DNA of 64,000 nt, taken from Actinoplanes sp. L3-i22. GTDB taxonomy: Bacteria > Actinomycetota > Actinomycetes > Mycobacteriales > Micromonosporaceae. The stretch lies in contig NZ_AP024745.1 of assembly GCF_019704555.1 (NCBI RefSeq), positions 4,596,501 through 4,660,500 of the forward strand. Reading direction: 5' to 3'. Below the pieces are notes generated by a model that searched no databases, had not been told where the DNA came from, and worked only from the letters and a program-made list of their open reading frames with translations. Positions 17,501 through 25,021 of this stretch are shown here, one piece after another. Position numbers and translations under genes: made by a program. Each line of letters begins with the position of its first letter. Position 1 is the first letter of the stretch.

Positions 17501-19040
17501 GGCACAGGTGTTGATCGCGGTGACCGAGGCGGTGGTCGCGGCAGGTGACTTCGACCGCGCCGAGCAGATTGCCCGCTCCCACGTCCGGCCGGACGAGCAG
17601 GCGCGGGCGTTGACCGCGCTCGCCGAGGCGGCGACCGCGGCCGGTGACGTCGACCGTGGCCAGCAACTGACGGTCGACGCCGACCTGATCGCCCGCTCCC
17701 ACACCAGGCTGGTGCACCAGGTGTGGGTGTCAAATACGCTGGCCGACGCGCCGGCCACCGCCGACGTCACCCGCCGCGGCCGGCAGCTGGCGGTAGACGC
17801 CGAGCAGATCGCCCGCTCCATCACCGAACCGGTACAGCAGGCACGGGCGTTAACTGCGCTTGTTGAGGCGGTGGCCGCGGTCGGTGACTTCGACCGCGCC
17901 GAGCAGATCGCCTGCTCCATCACCGACCCGGTACAGCAGGCGCGGGTGTTGGCCAAGGTGTTGGCCGCGGCAGGTGACTTCGACCGCGCCGAGCAGATCG
18001 CCCGCTCCATCACCTACCCGGAGGAGCGTGGGCGGATGTTGGCCGCGCTGGCCGAGGCGGCGGCCGCGGCCGGTGACTTCGCCCGTGGCCGGCAGTTGGC
18101 GGTGGACGCCGAACAGATCGCCCGCTCCCACTTCTGGCCGGGAGAACAGACGCAGGTGTTGACCGCGGTGGCCAAGGTATTCGCCGCGGGCGGTGACTTC
18201 GACCGCGCCGAGCAGATCGCCCGCAGCCTCTACCCGGACGGGCAGGCGCAGGTGTTGGCCGCGCTGGCCGAGGCGGCGGCCGCGGCCGGTGACTTCGCCC
18301 GTGGCCGGCAGTTGGCGGTGGACGCCGAACAGATCGCCCGCTCCCACTTCTGGCCGGGAGAGCAGACGCAGGTGTTGACCGCGGTGGCCAAGGTGTTGGC
18401 CGTGACAGGTGACTTCGACCGTGCTGAGCAGATCGCCCGCTCCATCACCAGGCCGGACGGGCGGGCGCGGGCGTTGACCGCGCTGACTCAGGCGGCGGCG
18501 GTGGCCGGTGACTTCGACCGTGGCCGGCGGCTGGCGGTAGACGCCGAGCAGATCGCCCGCTCCCTCTTCTTGCCGGGTGGGCGAGCGAACGTGTTGATCA
18601 CGCTGGCCGAGGCGGTGGTCGCGGCCGGTGACTTCGACCGCGCCGAGCAGATCGCCCGCTCCATCACCGACCCGGGCGAGGAGGAACAGATGTTGACCAC
18701 GCTGGCCCGGGCCGTGGCCGTAGCCGGTGACTTCGACCGCGCCGAGCAGATCGCCCGCTCCATCACCAGGCCGGACGGGCAGGCGCGGGCGTTGACCGCT
18801 CTGACCGCGGTAGTTACCTCCACGAGGGTTGGCCGGTTGTTGGGGGAGGCTTTCGCGGTGGGCGAATGGTGGACACCGCTGTCGGTGATGGCGCGTGAGG
18901 CACCAGCAGTGGTGCTCCGGATGGCGGATGTGGCGTTGGACAGCGAACGTTCGCGAGACACTCCGACCGGCCCACGCCCGAGCGACCTCCCGGTGCACCG
19001 GCGACAAGCGCAGGTACCGCGACCGCAGCGTCTCCCGTAG
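14514..19040 (+). CDS. STAND/NACHT-type ATPase with about 27 TPR-like repeats (NLR-like)
   Basis: About 1508 residues from GTG 14514; an alternative GTG at 14436 would add 26 residues and overlap the previous gene, and neither has a clear Shine-Dalgarno. Residues 8-31 carry the Gly-rich motif shared with the upstream small protein (GIGTAGTVNV). The ATPase follows: Walker A AGPWAGKS at 85-92, Walker B LVLLVDGLDED around 178-188, then VVVAGRPN as a sensor-like strand. Residues about 476-1429 are alternating helical repeats of about 33 and 40 residues with consensus AEQIARSIT-P and ALTALAEAAAVAGDFDR. This is the sensor-repeat/ATPase/signalling-motif layout of NLR-related proteins. It probably senses a ligand through the repeats and seeds the partner effector through the N-terminal motif (inference). 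Confidence 0.8.
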   Translation: MPWWQDTPGSGVVGHGEQGGVGIGTAGTVNVFLSRSRPSAAPRSAYLEQVRRIVPPWLQDRDPELAELAGFCLQEQRGPYVWWQAGPWAGKSALLSTFVLNPPDQVRSRVEMVAFFITARLAGSDTRTAFTEAVSEQLTALTGEQRPTVVDEGLREAWLLDLLAQAARACRQRGVRLVLLVDGLDEDRSTISGPGSHSIAGLLPADPPAGMRVVVAGRPNPPIPDDVPDWHPLRNPGIVRELGMSPHARDLQRLGQAELKRLLLKGTDVEQDLVGLLATARGGLSGDDLGELTGAGLVEIEEVLNTVTGRTFTRRGAQWATDQGSVVYLLGHEELQQAAVRYLGQSRLTSYGDRIHAWARTYRDGHDGQAAWPQRTPEYLLRGYPRMLADTGDLPRLVALAIDSARHDRMLDLTGGDVIALEEITTAQTLVLAQNQPDLAAMALLSARRHSLTDRNTNIPTDLPAVWVRLGQPVRAEALARSITGRYQRARALIALAEAAAMAGDFDRARRLTADAEQIAHLLVRPDEQARALTALAEAAAATGDCDRAEQIARSITYPDEQARALIALTQAATEAGDFDRGRRLTVDAEQIACSITVPKERAQALTALAEAAAVAGDLDRAEQIARCLSGPNHQEQVLAKVVAAAGDSDRAEQIARSLTDRVLRAKALTALAVAVAVAGDRDRAEQITCSITRPYQRARASAALAKAVAAGDPEHGRRLAMDAEQIARSLTDPVQRAQALIALAEAAAVAGDFDRGRQMAVDAEQIVRSYSQPEVRARALTALAEAAAVAGDFDRAEQIARCLSGPKDQVRALTALAEAAVVAGDFDRGRQMAVNAEQIARSITYPDEQAWALIAVTEVLAAAGDFDRAGRIACSITEPKDQVRALTALAEAAVVAGDLDRGRRLAVDAEQIARSLIGPVQRTRALVALAEAVAAAGDFDRAGRIACSITEPKDQVRALTALAEAAAVAGDLDRGRRLAADAEQIARSLVRPDEQAQVLIAVTEAVVAAGDFDRAEQIARSHVRPDEQARALTALAEAATAAGDVDRGQQLTVDADLIARSHTRLVHQVWVSNTLADAPATADVTRRGRQLAVDAEQIARSITEPVQQARALTALVEAVAAVGDFDRAEQIACSITDPVQQARVLAKVLAAAGDFDRAEQIARSITYPEERGRMLAALAEAAAAAGDFARGRQLAVDAEQIARSHFWPGEQTQVLTAVAKVFAAGGDFDRAEQIARSLYPDGQAQVLAALAEAAAAAGDFARGRQLAVDAEQIARSHFWPGEQTQVLTAVAKVLAVTGDFDRAEQIARSITRPDGRARALTALTQAAAVAGDFDRGRRLAVDAEQIARSLFLPGGRANVLITLAEAVVAAGDFDRAEQIARSITDPGEEEQMLTTLARAVAVAGDFDRAEQIARSITRPDGQARALTALTAVVTSTRVGRLLGEAFAVGEWWTPLSVMAREAPAVVLRMADVALDSERSRDTPTGPRPSDLPVHRRQAQVPRPQRLP
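15940..18800 (+). repeat. In-frame coding repeat array of the NLR-like ATPase
   Basis: About 27 units encoding alternating 33- and 40-residue TPR-like repeats. Units are alike at DNA level as well as in protein, so recent unit duplication is likely. Unit pairs recur with periods of about 216-219 bp. Confidence 0.85.
18037..18394 (+). repeat. Recent 216-bp duplication inside the repeat array
   Basis: Bases 18037-18178 and 18253-18394 (142 bp each) differ at one base by my reading, at a shift of 216 bp (72 codons). A second near-identical pair starts at about 17121 and 17340, shifted by 219 bp. Both shifts keep the reading frame. Confidence 0.8.
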
Positions 19041-19426
19041 AAACCATCTCGACTGCCTCCGGCAACCGGCCGCCGCCAGGGCGGCCTACCAGCAGATCCG
19101 ACACCGGCCCGAACCGTCACGCCACTGCCGCACCCGCGAAGACGCCCGATGCCGGGAAATCCCGAGCTCGTCCGCGGCCTCCACGGTCACCCGATCGGTC
19201 TGGACCAGCCGACCGAGCACCGTAGCCCGCTCGACCACCACCGCCCACGCGGCGTCCGGCGGCTGACAACACGCCACGCTCAACCAGACGCTCGGCACAA
19301 CTCAAGTGGGTACCTCGACCGCCCGCTTGAGAAGCGTTCGGCCGCCCTCGACGGAGAAGGGGGCGGTGATGACACCATTTACGGCAAATTTGTCCGGCCT
19401 ACGTTGGTGTCTGCGACGATCCAGGC
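19041..19426. other. Intergenic; possible helix-turn-helix remnant on the minus strand
   Basis: No convincing complete gene. A minus-strand frame at 19086-19298 reads VEAADELGISRHRASSRVR, which resembles a helix-turn-helix of a transposase or regulator, but it lacks a credible start and the rest of a domain. The 3' part must hold the promoter of the cutinase gene. Confidence 0.3.
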
Positions 19427-20563
19427 GTGAAGCTGCGCCAGAGATTCGCGAGCATCGCCATGCTTGCGACGGTCACGGTGCTCGTGGCGGCACCCGCTGC
19501 GGCGGTCCTGCCCGCCCCGGCCGGAGCCGGGACCGCGAGGGCCGCCGCCGACTGCGCCGACGTCCAGTTCTTCGGGCTGAAAGGCTCCGGCGAGGGCGGA
19601 GCCGGGGGGAGCACCGCCGTCAAGATGGGGCCCGAGGTCGGGTCCACCTTCACGTTCTTCACCGAGGAAATGGCCGATAAGGGTCTCCGCGTCACCGGCA
19701 CACCAATCGAGTACCAGGCGCCACCAGTCAGCATCGACAGCCTGCTACATGCCGAAGAGAATGCGACGGCTGGCGCACTTGCACTGCGCGCCGCGCTCAA
19801 CAAGGCGGCAGCAACGGACTGCGAAAACCTGGAGTTCGTCCTGTCCGGATACTCACTTGGCGCGTTCGCCGTCCATCTCGCACTCGATTCCGGTTTGACC
19901 GGCAAGCCGGCCCTCACCGAACAGGCCCGGCGCAGGATCAAGGCCGTCGTGCTCTATGCCAGCCCGATGTTCGATCCCTCGGACCCCCACGCTGAGGGCG
20001 ACTTCAATCCGCTTTTTGGCGGTCTGGCCGGTAGGAATAGGCTGCCAACCCTGCCCAACGCCGTCACTGTCTGCCTGCACGACGACCCGATCTGCAACGT
20101 CATGGGGGGCACCAGCTTGGGATTGGGGTGTCTGGTCATGCCGGACTCCCGCGCCTGCGCGCATGTCCGGTACAACAGGTACCTGGCCACCTACGCGACC
20201 TGGCTGACCGGCCTCTTCCACGCGCCCGAACCACCGGTGTCTGAACCGCAGGCCCCTGTGATCGTGAGTACCAGCACCTATCAGGAGGGTGTACTCGTCT
20301 ATGCGCGAGCCAACTACACCGACGTGAACGGCGATGCGGAAGGTTTCGGGTTTCGCTGGCAGCCGGGCATGGAAAGCCATCCGTTCTCAAGTCCTTCCTA
20401 CGGCCGCGTGTCAGCCGGCCGCGTGGATTACCCCTTCAACCTTGGGTGCGGGCAGCCGAAGCAGTCTGAGGTCGAGGTCCAAATGTGGATCTATGACAAG
20501 GGCGGGCTCAAGAGCCGGCATGCCAGCGTGCACCTGAAATGCCAGCCCGGTCCTGGCTGGTGA
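19427..20563 (+). CDS. Secreted cutinase-family serine esterase with C-terminal Ig-like domain
   Basis: A 378-residue protein from GTG 19427. Residues 1-40 form a signal peptide (basic start, hydrophobic core, Ala-rich cleavage region). The cutinase fold follows: FFGLKGSGEG near the oxyanion hole, GYSLG with nucleophile Ser143, the Asp of CLHDDPIC inside a disulfide, and a His in ACAHVRY. Residues about 265-378 (after APEPP) look like a beta-rich Ig or PKD-type domain, ending near C-terminal cysteines. Likely an extracellular esterase acting on cutin-like polyesters or lipids. The catalytic family is clear; the substrate is not. Confidence 0.85.
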   Translation: MKLRQRFASIAMLATVTVLVAAPAAAVLPAPAGAGTARAAADCADVQFFGLKGSGEGGAGGSTAVKMGPEVGSTFTFFTEEMADKGLRVTGTPIEYQAPPVSIDSLLHAEENATAGALALRAALNKAAATDCENLEFVLSGYSLGAFAVHLALDSGLTGKPALTEQARRRIKAVVLYASPMFDPSDPHAEGDFNPLFGGLAGRNRLPTLPNAVTVCLHDDPICNVMGGTSLGLGCLVMPDSRACAHVRYNRYLATYATWLTGLFHAPEPPVSEPQAPVIVSTSTYQEGVLVYARANYTDVNGDAEGFGFRWQPGMESHPFSSPSYGRVSAGRVDYPFNLGCGQPKQSEVEVQMWIYDKGGLKSRHASVHLKCQPGPGW

Positions 20564-20865
20564 TCAGAACGCCGGCGCTGGCCAAGGTGCCGGCGATGCC
20601 TACGACGATCAGATCGGGCATCGACCAGATGCGCGCCGGGCGTGAACGGCTGGCCGGCAGCCAGATACAACGCCACGATTCGCTTACGCGCCGACTCCGG
20701 TGACTCGCACGGAGGCCCATGACGAGGCCAGCGCCTTCCCGTGGTGCCAAATCCAACCGCAGTCTTGAACAGCCGCCGGAGCGGAGCGTCGCCGAGTCCG
20801 GTGCGGGCAGAGCGAGCTCCTTCACGGCTGCGGTCAGCTTGGCCCCGGAAGCCCGCGCGGCCTCG
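20564..20865. other. Intergenic, no supported gene
   Basis: Between convergent genes. Minus-strand frames give short hydrophobic stretches (for example MPDLIVVGIAGTLASAGVLI around 20570-20630), but none has a start, a Shine-Dalgarno and adequate length. I cannot support a gene or a strong terminator here. Confidence 0.3.
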
Positions 20866-21786
20866 TCAGCTGTCCGGCACGCCTGCTGTCGCCTCACCAC
20901 GCAGGAAAGCTGCAAGGACCTCGACGAACCGCGCCGGCTGTTCCTCGGCCGGGTAGTGCCCGCAGTCGTCGAGGACCACCTCGGTGACGGCATCAGCCGC
21001 CAGCCGCATCGTCTGGGCGGCATTCGCGCCGCTCCACAGTGCGCCGCCGACGGCGAGCACCGGCAGCGTCAGCCGGGTTCGGGCGCGTCGCTCGTTCTGC
21101 GCGATCGTCTCGTCCAGCGCCCGGTAGTAGGCAAAACTCGCCCCCAGTGCGCGCGGGTCCGCGGTGATCGCGTTCACGTATACGTCGACGGCGTACGCAG
21201 GAATGGTGGTTGGGGTGGCGGCCTTGGTGGCGAACTGCCACCCGAAGAAGATCCGCTCGCGCCCGCGGACCAGTTCCTCGTTGAGATCGGTGAGCCGGTT
21301 GAAGCCGAACTGCCAGAGTTTCTGATTGAGCCCGGCCGGGCCGAACGCCGGCGGGGACGGCGTGAGCCCGGGGATCACCGCTTCGACGACGGCGAGCCGG
21401 CCCACCCGCTCGGGGTGGTCGGCGGCCAGCGCGTACGCGGTCCACGTGCCGATGTCGTGGCCGACCACGTCGAAGCGGTCGTGCCCGAGGGCGGACATCA
21501 GCGCGACCAGATCGGCGGCCAGCGTGCCGGCGTCGTACCCGTCGTCGGGTTTGTCGGAGAGCCCGGCCCCGCGCGAGTCGACGGCGACGACGGTGTGCTC
21601 GCGAGCGAGCGCGGGCATCACTTCCCGCCAGGCATACCAGGTCTGCGGCCATCCGCCGACCAGCAGCAACGCCGGGCCGTGGCCGCCGGTGACCGCGTGC
21701 AGTCGCAGCCCGTCCACCTCCACGAGGCGGCTGGTGAAGACGTCGGTGAACCGGTCGGGCAACCGCAGCGAACGCAAAGTTGTCAT
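20866..21786 (-). CDS. Alpha/beta hydrolase, epoxide hydrolase/dehalogenase type
   Basis: A 306-residue protein from ATG 21786 (an in-frame ATG at 21804 would add six residues and is less favoured). The nucleophile elbow is VGHDIG, with Asp rather than Ser. An HGWPxT-like loop reads GGWPQTWYAW, and the base is the His of DDCGHYPAEEQP. This set is typical of epoxide hydrolases and haloalkane dehalogenases; the first loop residue is Gly instead of the usual His. It is divergent from the TetR gene at 21866 across an 80-bp gap with repeats, so it is probably the regulator's target. The substrate is unknown. Confidence 0.85.
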   Translation of the reverse strand: MTTLRSLRLPDRFTDVFTSRLVEVDGLRLHAVTGGHGPALLLVGGWPQTWYAWREVMPALAREHTVVAVDSRGAGLSDKPDDGYDAGTLAADLVALMSALGHDRFDVVGHDIGTWTAYALAADHPERVGRLAVVEAVIPGLTPSPPAFGPAGLNQKLWQFGFNRLTDLNEELVRGRERIFFGWQFATKAATPTTIPAYAVDVYVNAITADPRALGASFAYYRALDETIAQNERRARTRLTLPVLAVGGALWSGANAAQTMRLAADAVTEVVLDDCGHYPAEEQPARFVEVLAAFLRGEATAGVPDS

Positions 21787-21805
21787 GCCGGGGACCATAC
21801 CCATG

Positions 21806-21847
21806 TTGGAACGACCATTACAAGATACTTGGAACGATCAGTCCAAG
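21806..21847. promoter_or_regulatory. Candidate TetR operator in divergent promoter
   Basis: The 9-mer TTGGAACGA occurs at 21806-21814 and 21829-21837, 23 bp apart. The second copy lies in an inverted repeat CTTGGA-N8-TCCAAG at 21828-21847. It sits between the divergent hydrolase and TetR starts, as expected for an autoregulated TetR operator. Confidence 0.55.
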
Positions 21848-21865
21848 ACGAGTAGGCTGACCCGT

Positions 21866-22471
21866 ATGGCGGGACGCAAGCAGTTCGACGTGGACGAGGC
21901 GCTCCGGCGTGCGATGGACGTCTTCTGGCGCTGGGGCTACTCGGAGGCCTCGATCGAGCGCCTGACCGAGGGCACCGGCCTGGGCCGGGGCTCGCTCTAC
22001 GGCACGTTCGGCGACAAGAGCACCCTCTTCCGGAAAAGCCTTCTTCGGTACGCGGAGACCTACCACCCGCTGTACGACCAGGCACTGTCCGGCCCCCACC
22101 CGAACCCGAGCGCCGTGGTGGCCGCCTACCTGCGGGTCACCCTGAACCGGATCGCCGACCCCGCGGTCCCGGACGGCTGCCTGCTCACGATGTCGGCCGC
22201 GCAACTGCAGGCCCTCGACGCGGAGAGCCAGGCGCTGGTCCGCGCCATGATCGCCGGCCTGCGGGCGATGCTGGAGCAGGCCATGCGGGCGGCAGGCGCC
22301 GATGACCAGGCCGCGGCCGAGCTGGCGCTGTGCACATTGGCGACCAACAAGTCCCTGGCGGTGCTGAGCCGCGCCGGCTTCACCGGCGACGACCTGGCAA
22401 CCGTCGCCGCGTCCGCCGCCCGTATCCCGGACGGACCGCATTCCTCAAGTCAGGCGGTGCAACCCGGCTGA
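21866..22471 (+). CDS. TetR-family transcriptional regulator
   Basis: A 201-residue protein from ATG 21866. The N-terminal helix-turn-helix is seen as DVDEALRRAMDVFWRWGYSE followed by RLTEGTGLGRGSLYGTFGDK, the classic TetR pattern. The C-terminal ligand domain has a Cys after PDG (DGCLLTMSA), as in the AcrR/NemR-like subgroup. It is divergent from the alpha/beta hydrolase with repeats in the shared promoter, so it probably represses that gene and itself. The inducer is unknown. Confidence 0.88.
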   Translation: MAGRKQFDVDEALRRAMDVFWRWGYSEASIERLTEGTGLGRGSLYGTFGDKSTLFRKSLLRYAETYHPLYDQALSGPHPNPSAVVAAYLRVTLNRIADPAVPDGCLLTMSAAQLQALDAESQALVRAMIAGLRAMLEQAMRAAGADDQAAAELALCTLATNKSLAVLSRAGFTGDDLATVAASAARIPDGPHSSSQAVQPG

Positions 22472-22590
22472 ATGCCCGCTGCGGCCCACGACGGCATCGA
22501 CGCAACGCCACGCGACGATGACTCCAGGTTTCGTGCCTGCCGAGCGAGCGTCACAACCCGGTCGGCAGCATCTCGACTTCACTGTGGACC

Positions 22591-23064
22591 ATGAGCTTTG
22601 CGTCTCGCCCTGGCAAACCGCTGGGCCGCGGTCCGGTGGCGTACCTGATCGTTTCCGCTTCCGCCGTCCTGCTGGGCGTCGTCACCGGCCCGCTCGGGAT
22701 CGGCCCGGCCCACGCGGCGGTCGGGGCGCTGTTCTTCTGGGTTCTGATGGCTGCGGCCGCGGAGATCGTCGTCGGTGCTCCGCGGCGGCTGGGTGTGCTG
22801 CCCTGGGCGATCGGCGCCACGGTAGCTGCCGCGTTCTGCGGCCCGGGCGCGATCATGGCCGTGCTCGGTGCCGCGGCCGCCGGCTACGGGCTGCGGACCA
22901 TCGCGATGGTGATGCCGGTCAGGCGCTTCTCGCTGGTGCTGCCCGGCGTCGAGACCGCGGCGCCGTCGGGCGCCCGGAGGTTCGGCATCGCCACCGATCT
23001 CAACGGAAGACCGGCCTCGAATCCGGCCACCACCGGCGCCATCCTGGCACTGACTCTGTCCTGA
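22591..23064 (+). CDS. Small membrane protein, four predicted segments
   Basis: A 157-residue protein from ATG 22591. Hydrophobic segments lie at about 15-37, 42-60, 68-85 and 88-103, followed by a soluble tail of about 50 residues. No catalytic motif is visible and I do not recognise the family. It converges with the small minus-strand gene ending at 23087. Confidence 0.55.
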   Translation: MSFASRPGKPLGRGPVAYLIVSASAVLLGVVTGPLGIGPAHAAVGALFFWVLMAAAAEIVVGAPRRLGVLPWAIGATVAAAFCGPGAIMAVLGAAAAGYGLRTIAMVMPVRRFSLVLPGVETAAPSGARRFGIATDLNGRPASNPATTGAILALTLS

Positions 23065-23086
23065 AGCGTCTGCCGGAGCCCGGACC

Positions 23087-23305
23087 CTAATCGGCAGTGC
23101 CGTGTCGCAGGGCGAGAGTGGCGTGGACCTGGGCGAGCTGCGTGGTGGCGGTGAGCATGGCGAGGTCGGCGCCGGGCACGTACGGCTCGTTGGAGTGGTC
23201 GTCCTCGTTGATGTTGGTCTGGTAGTCGACCAGGCAGATCTGGTACAGGCGTTCGGCCTCGGCGGCGAGTTCGGTGGCGCGCGCGGCGTGTTCATCAGCG
23301 GTCAT
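23087..23305 (-). CDS. Small helical protein, unknown
   Basis: A 72-residue protein from ATG 23305 (an alternative ATG at 23314 adds three residues). It is acidic and helical: EHAARATELAAEAERLYQ, then a helix with AMLTATTQLAQVHATLAL. It resembles short conserved hypothetical proteins of actinomycetes. No function can be read. It is divergent from the secreted-protein gene at 23495. Confidence 0.55.
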   Translation of the reverse strand: MTADEHAARATELAAEAERLYQICLVDYQTNINEDDHSNEPYVPGADLAMLTATTQLAQVHATLALRHGTAD

Positions 23306-23494
23306 GCCGATCATGGTGTCATCCCGGCCGGATCGATCCCGCTGACGGCTGCGCTTCCATACTCGGGCGGCTGCTGCGACCGCGGCGAAATAGATCTTGG
23401 TCGGTATCCGTGTCGAGCAACGAGTAAAGGGTTGATCTCGATCAATGTGTTGACCACTGTTGTCGAGGTTGGCCCCGAGCGTACGGAGGAGCAG

Positions 23495-23968
23495 ATGAGG
23501 CACCTCAAGCGTCTCGCGGCGGCCGCACTCCCGGCCGCTCTCGCCCTGTCGGCCCCGGTGCCCGCCGACGCGGCACCCGCTATCTACACGCTCGCTCAGA
23601 TCCAGGCCAAGTTCGGCTTGGCCGCGGCGGCATTCCCGACTCTGCCCAGCTACGTGACCAATACGATCTACAACCAGCCGTCCAGCCAGGCGGCCGGTAT
23701 GGGAGTGTTCGTCCCGAACAGCAGCCAGACCTACGACCAGGTCCTGCCGGTCGGCTACTACAGCTACCAGCGGTTCGGCTGGAACACCACCGGCGGCTGG
23801 TACACCGGCTCCGGCTGGTGCACGTGGCAGCTGCGCTCCGACGATCGCGGCAAGAACTGGTCGTACCAGAAACCCGATCTCGGCCCGGGTCGGCACGCCA
23901 TCGGCAGAACCACCAGCTACATCATCGCCAGCTACCGCCAGTTCGACGGCAAGTGCTCGGACACCTGA
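23495..23968 (+). CDS. Small secreted protein, unknown
   Basis: A 157-residue protein from ATG 23495 with GGAGGA at 23485-23490. Residues 1-27 form a signal peptide with an Ala-rich cleavage region (PVPADAA). The mature part is rich in Tyr, Gly, Trp and Ser (YYSYQRFGWNTTGGWYTG) and has two cysteines. It is likely an extracellular beta-rich protein; no enzyme motif is visible. Confidence 0.7.
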   Translation: MRHLKRLAAAALPAALALSAPVPADAAPAIYTLAQIQAKFGLAAAAFPTLPSYVTNTIYNQPSSQAAGMGVFVPNSSQTYDQVLPVGYYSYQRFGWNTTGGWYTGSGWCTWQLRSDDRGKNWSYQKPDLGPGRHAIGRTTSYIIASYRQFDGKCSDT

Positions 23969-24069
23969 CCGGCAAGGCCGGCGCGACGACAAGGCGCAGC
24001 GGGCCGGGCGCCCAGGGGCGGCGCTATCGCCGAGCTGCCACCGCGCTCGTGATTCGCCCGCAGGCCGGT

Positions 24070-24160
24070 CTCGGGTGAATGCTGGCCGTACATCCTTGCC
24101 GGTTGCAAGGTCTACGACTGCAACGCCGGCCCCGCCCAGCGGTTCCGGCTGGGCTGACCC
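24070..24160 (+). pseudogene. 3' remnant of a ricin-type lectin-like gene
   Basis: A frame ending in TGA reads KVYDCNAGPAQRFRLG, which matches the final beta-trefoil repeat of ricin-B lectin domains. It has no start and is closed by a stop upstream, so it is at most a gene tail. The rest of 23969-24298 shows no gene. Confidence 0.35.
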
Positions 24161-24204
24161 CGGCGCCGTTGGGGCGGGTACCCCTCCAGCTGCTCTGACG
24201 CGTG

Positions 24205-24233
24205 ACGCCCCGGCGACGATGCCGCCGGGGCGT
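24205..24233 (+). terminator. GC-rich hairpin
   Basis: Arms ACGCCCCGGCG and CGCCGGGGCGT (11 bp, perfect) enclose a 7-base loop. There is no T tract. It follows the lectin remnant and precedes a convergent gene, so terminator is the simplest reading. Confidence 0.5.
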
Positions 24234-24298
24234 TCCGACCCCGCAGAGCCGAGGTGAGTTGGGGGCTGAAGGACGCCGATGCGGTTGGGGCCCGTGCC

Positions 24299-24502
24299 TT
24301 ATCGGCGTCCCGATGTTGCTGTGAACTCCAGTTCGTCGTCGTGTTGCTCGGGCGGGTTGATGGGCAGGCCGGCGGTACTCAGGAATGCCCGTAGCGTGGC
24401 GGCCAGCGCTTCGACACGGTCGTTCTCGACGAAGGCGAAGCCGCGGTCGGCCATCAGATCAGCGACGGCGCCGGCCATTTCTTTGAGCTTTGTCTTCTTC
24501 AC
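24299..24502 (-). CDS. Small protein, unknown
   Basis: A 67-residue protein starting at GTG 24502, supported by AAGGAG 7 bases upstream. A lysine-rich start (KKTKLKEMAG) is followed by an amphipathic helix and an acidic tail (EQHDDELEF). It overlaps the preceding gene by 44 bp in another frame, so the two are probably translationally coupled. The family is not recognised. Confidence 0.55.
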   Translation of the reverse strand: MKKTKLKEMAGAVADLMADRGFAFVENDRVEALAATLRAFLSTAGLPINPPEQHDDELEFTATSGRR

Positions 24503-24731
24503 CGGATTCTCCTTGTCGAATGGCTCGTTGGAGCCCATTGAGCTGCACAAAGATGGAGCGGCGGCGCAGGGCGTCGCCCGCTGGGTCGATCTCGTAGCCG
24601 TCGAGCCAGATCCAACCCACGTAGGTCTGCCAGTCGTGCGCCCGGATGACCCGGAACAGAATCGGCTGCGCGAATTGGATGCTGGCGGCCCTGCCGACCA
24701 GCACCACATCACCGGATCGGGGCAGCGTCAT
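24459..24731 (-). CDS. Small protein with conserved-looking core, unknown
   Basis: A 90-residue protein from ATG 24731. The core (FRVIRAHDWQTYVGWIWLDG, then ALRRRSIFVQL) has the balanced composition of a real folded domain. The C-terminus is charged and ends in Arg. It overlaps the next small gene by 44 bp. I know of no function. A frameshifted single gene is possible but not favoured, because the second gene has its own strong ribosome binding site. Confidence 0.55.
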   Translation of the reverse strand: MTLPRSGDVVLVGRAASIQFAQPILFRVIRAHDWQTYVGWIWLDGYEIDPAGDALRRRSIFVQLNGLQRAIRQGESGEEDKAQRNGRRRR

Positions 24732-25021
24732 CTGATCTCGAGCGGACACCCCGTAGTAGGTGCTGCCGGACACTCTTACTCCCCGCGTGAGCGAGCGGTT
24801 TTGCCCGGGCCGCTTACGTCCAGGTAGTGCTTACCAGCGACGGCCGCTCGTGTGCACAGGAGTGCAACCCGTCGCATCGACGGCGGTAGGCAGCCTCAAG
24901 AGATGCCGTCCGTTGCCGCTGGTTCGATCGTTGCCTGCGGCGACCCTGTCTTGAAGGGACGTCATGGCGTCGTTGGCGTGCGGCTGTGCCCCACGAAGGA
25001 GGGCGTGTTGTCCTCGTTCGA

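Noticed and set aside
15849..17717. Long repetitive minus-strand frame that could look like a second repeat protein
   Set aside because: It simply mirrors the in-frame repeats of the ATPase gene and has no start context or domain.
15940..18800. Regular repeats that might suggest a CRISPR or other noncoding array
   Set aside because: Unit lengths are multiples of three, the frame stays open, and units encode helical protein repeats; there are no short identical repeats with unique spacers.
20719..21855. A 378-residue plus-strand frame opposite the alpha/beta hydrolase
   Set aside because: Antisense shadow; the minus strand has the GHDIG nucleophile elbow and catalytic His.
22579..23295. Minus-strand frame over the small membrane protein gene
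   Set aside because: Rich in Arg, Pro and Thr without domain logic; the plus frame has four hydrophobic segments.
24075..24257. A 60-residue plus-strand frame after the small secreted protein
   Set aside because: Low-complexity Ala/Pro/Thr composition and overlap with the lectin-tail frame and hairpin; not a credible gene.
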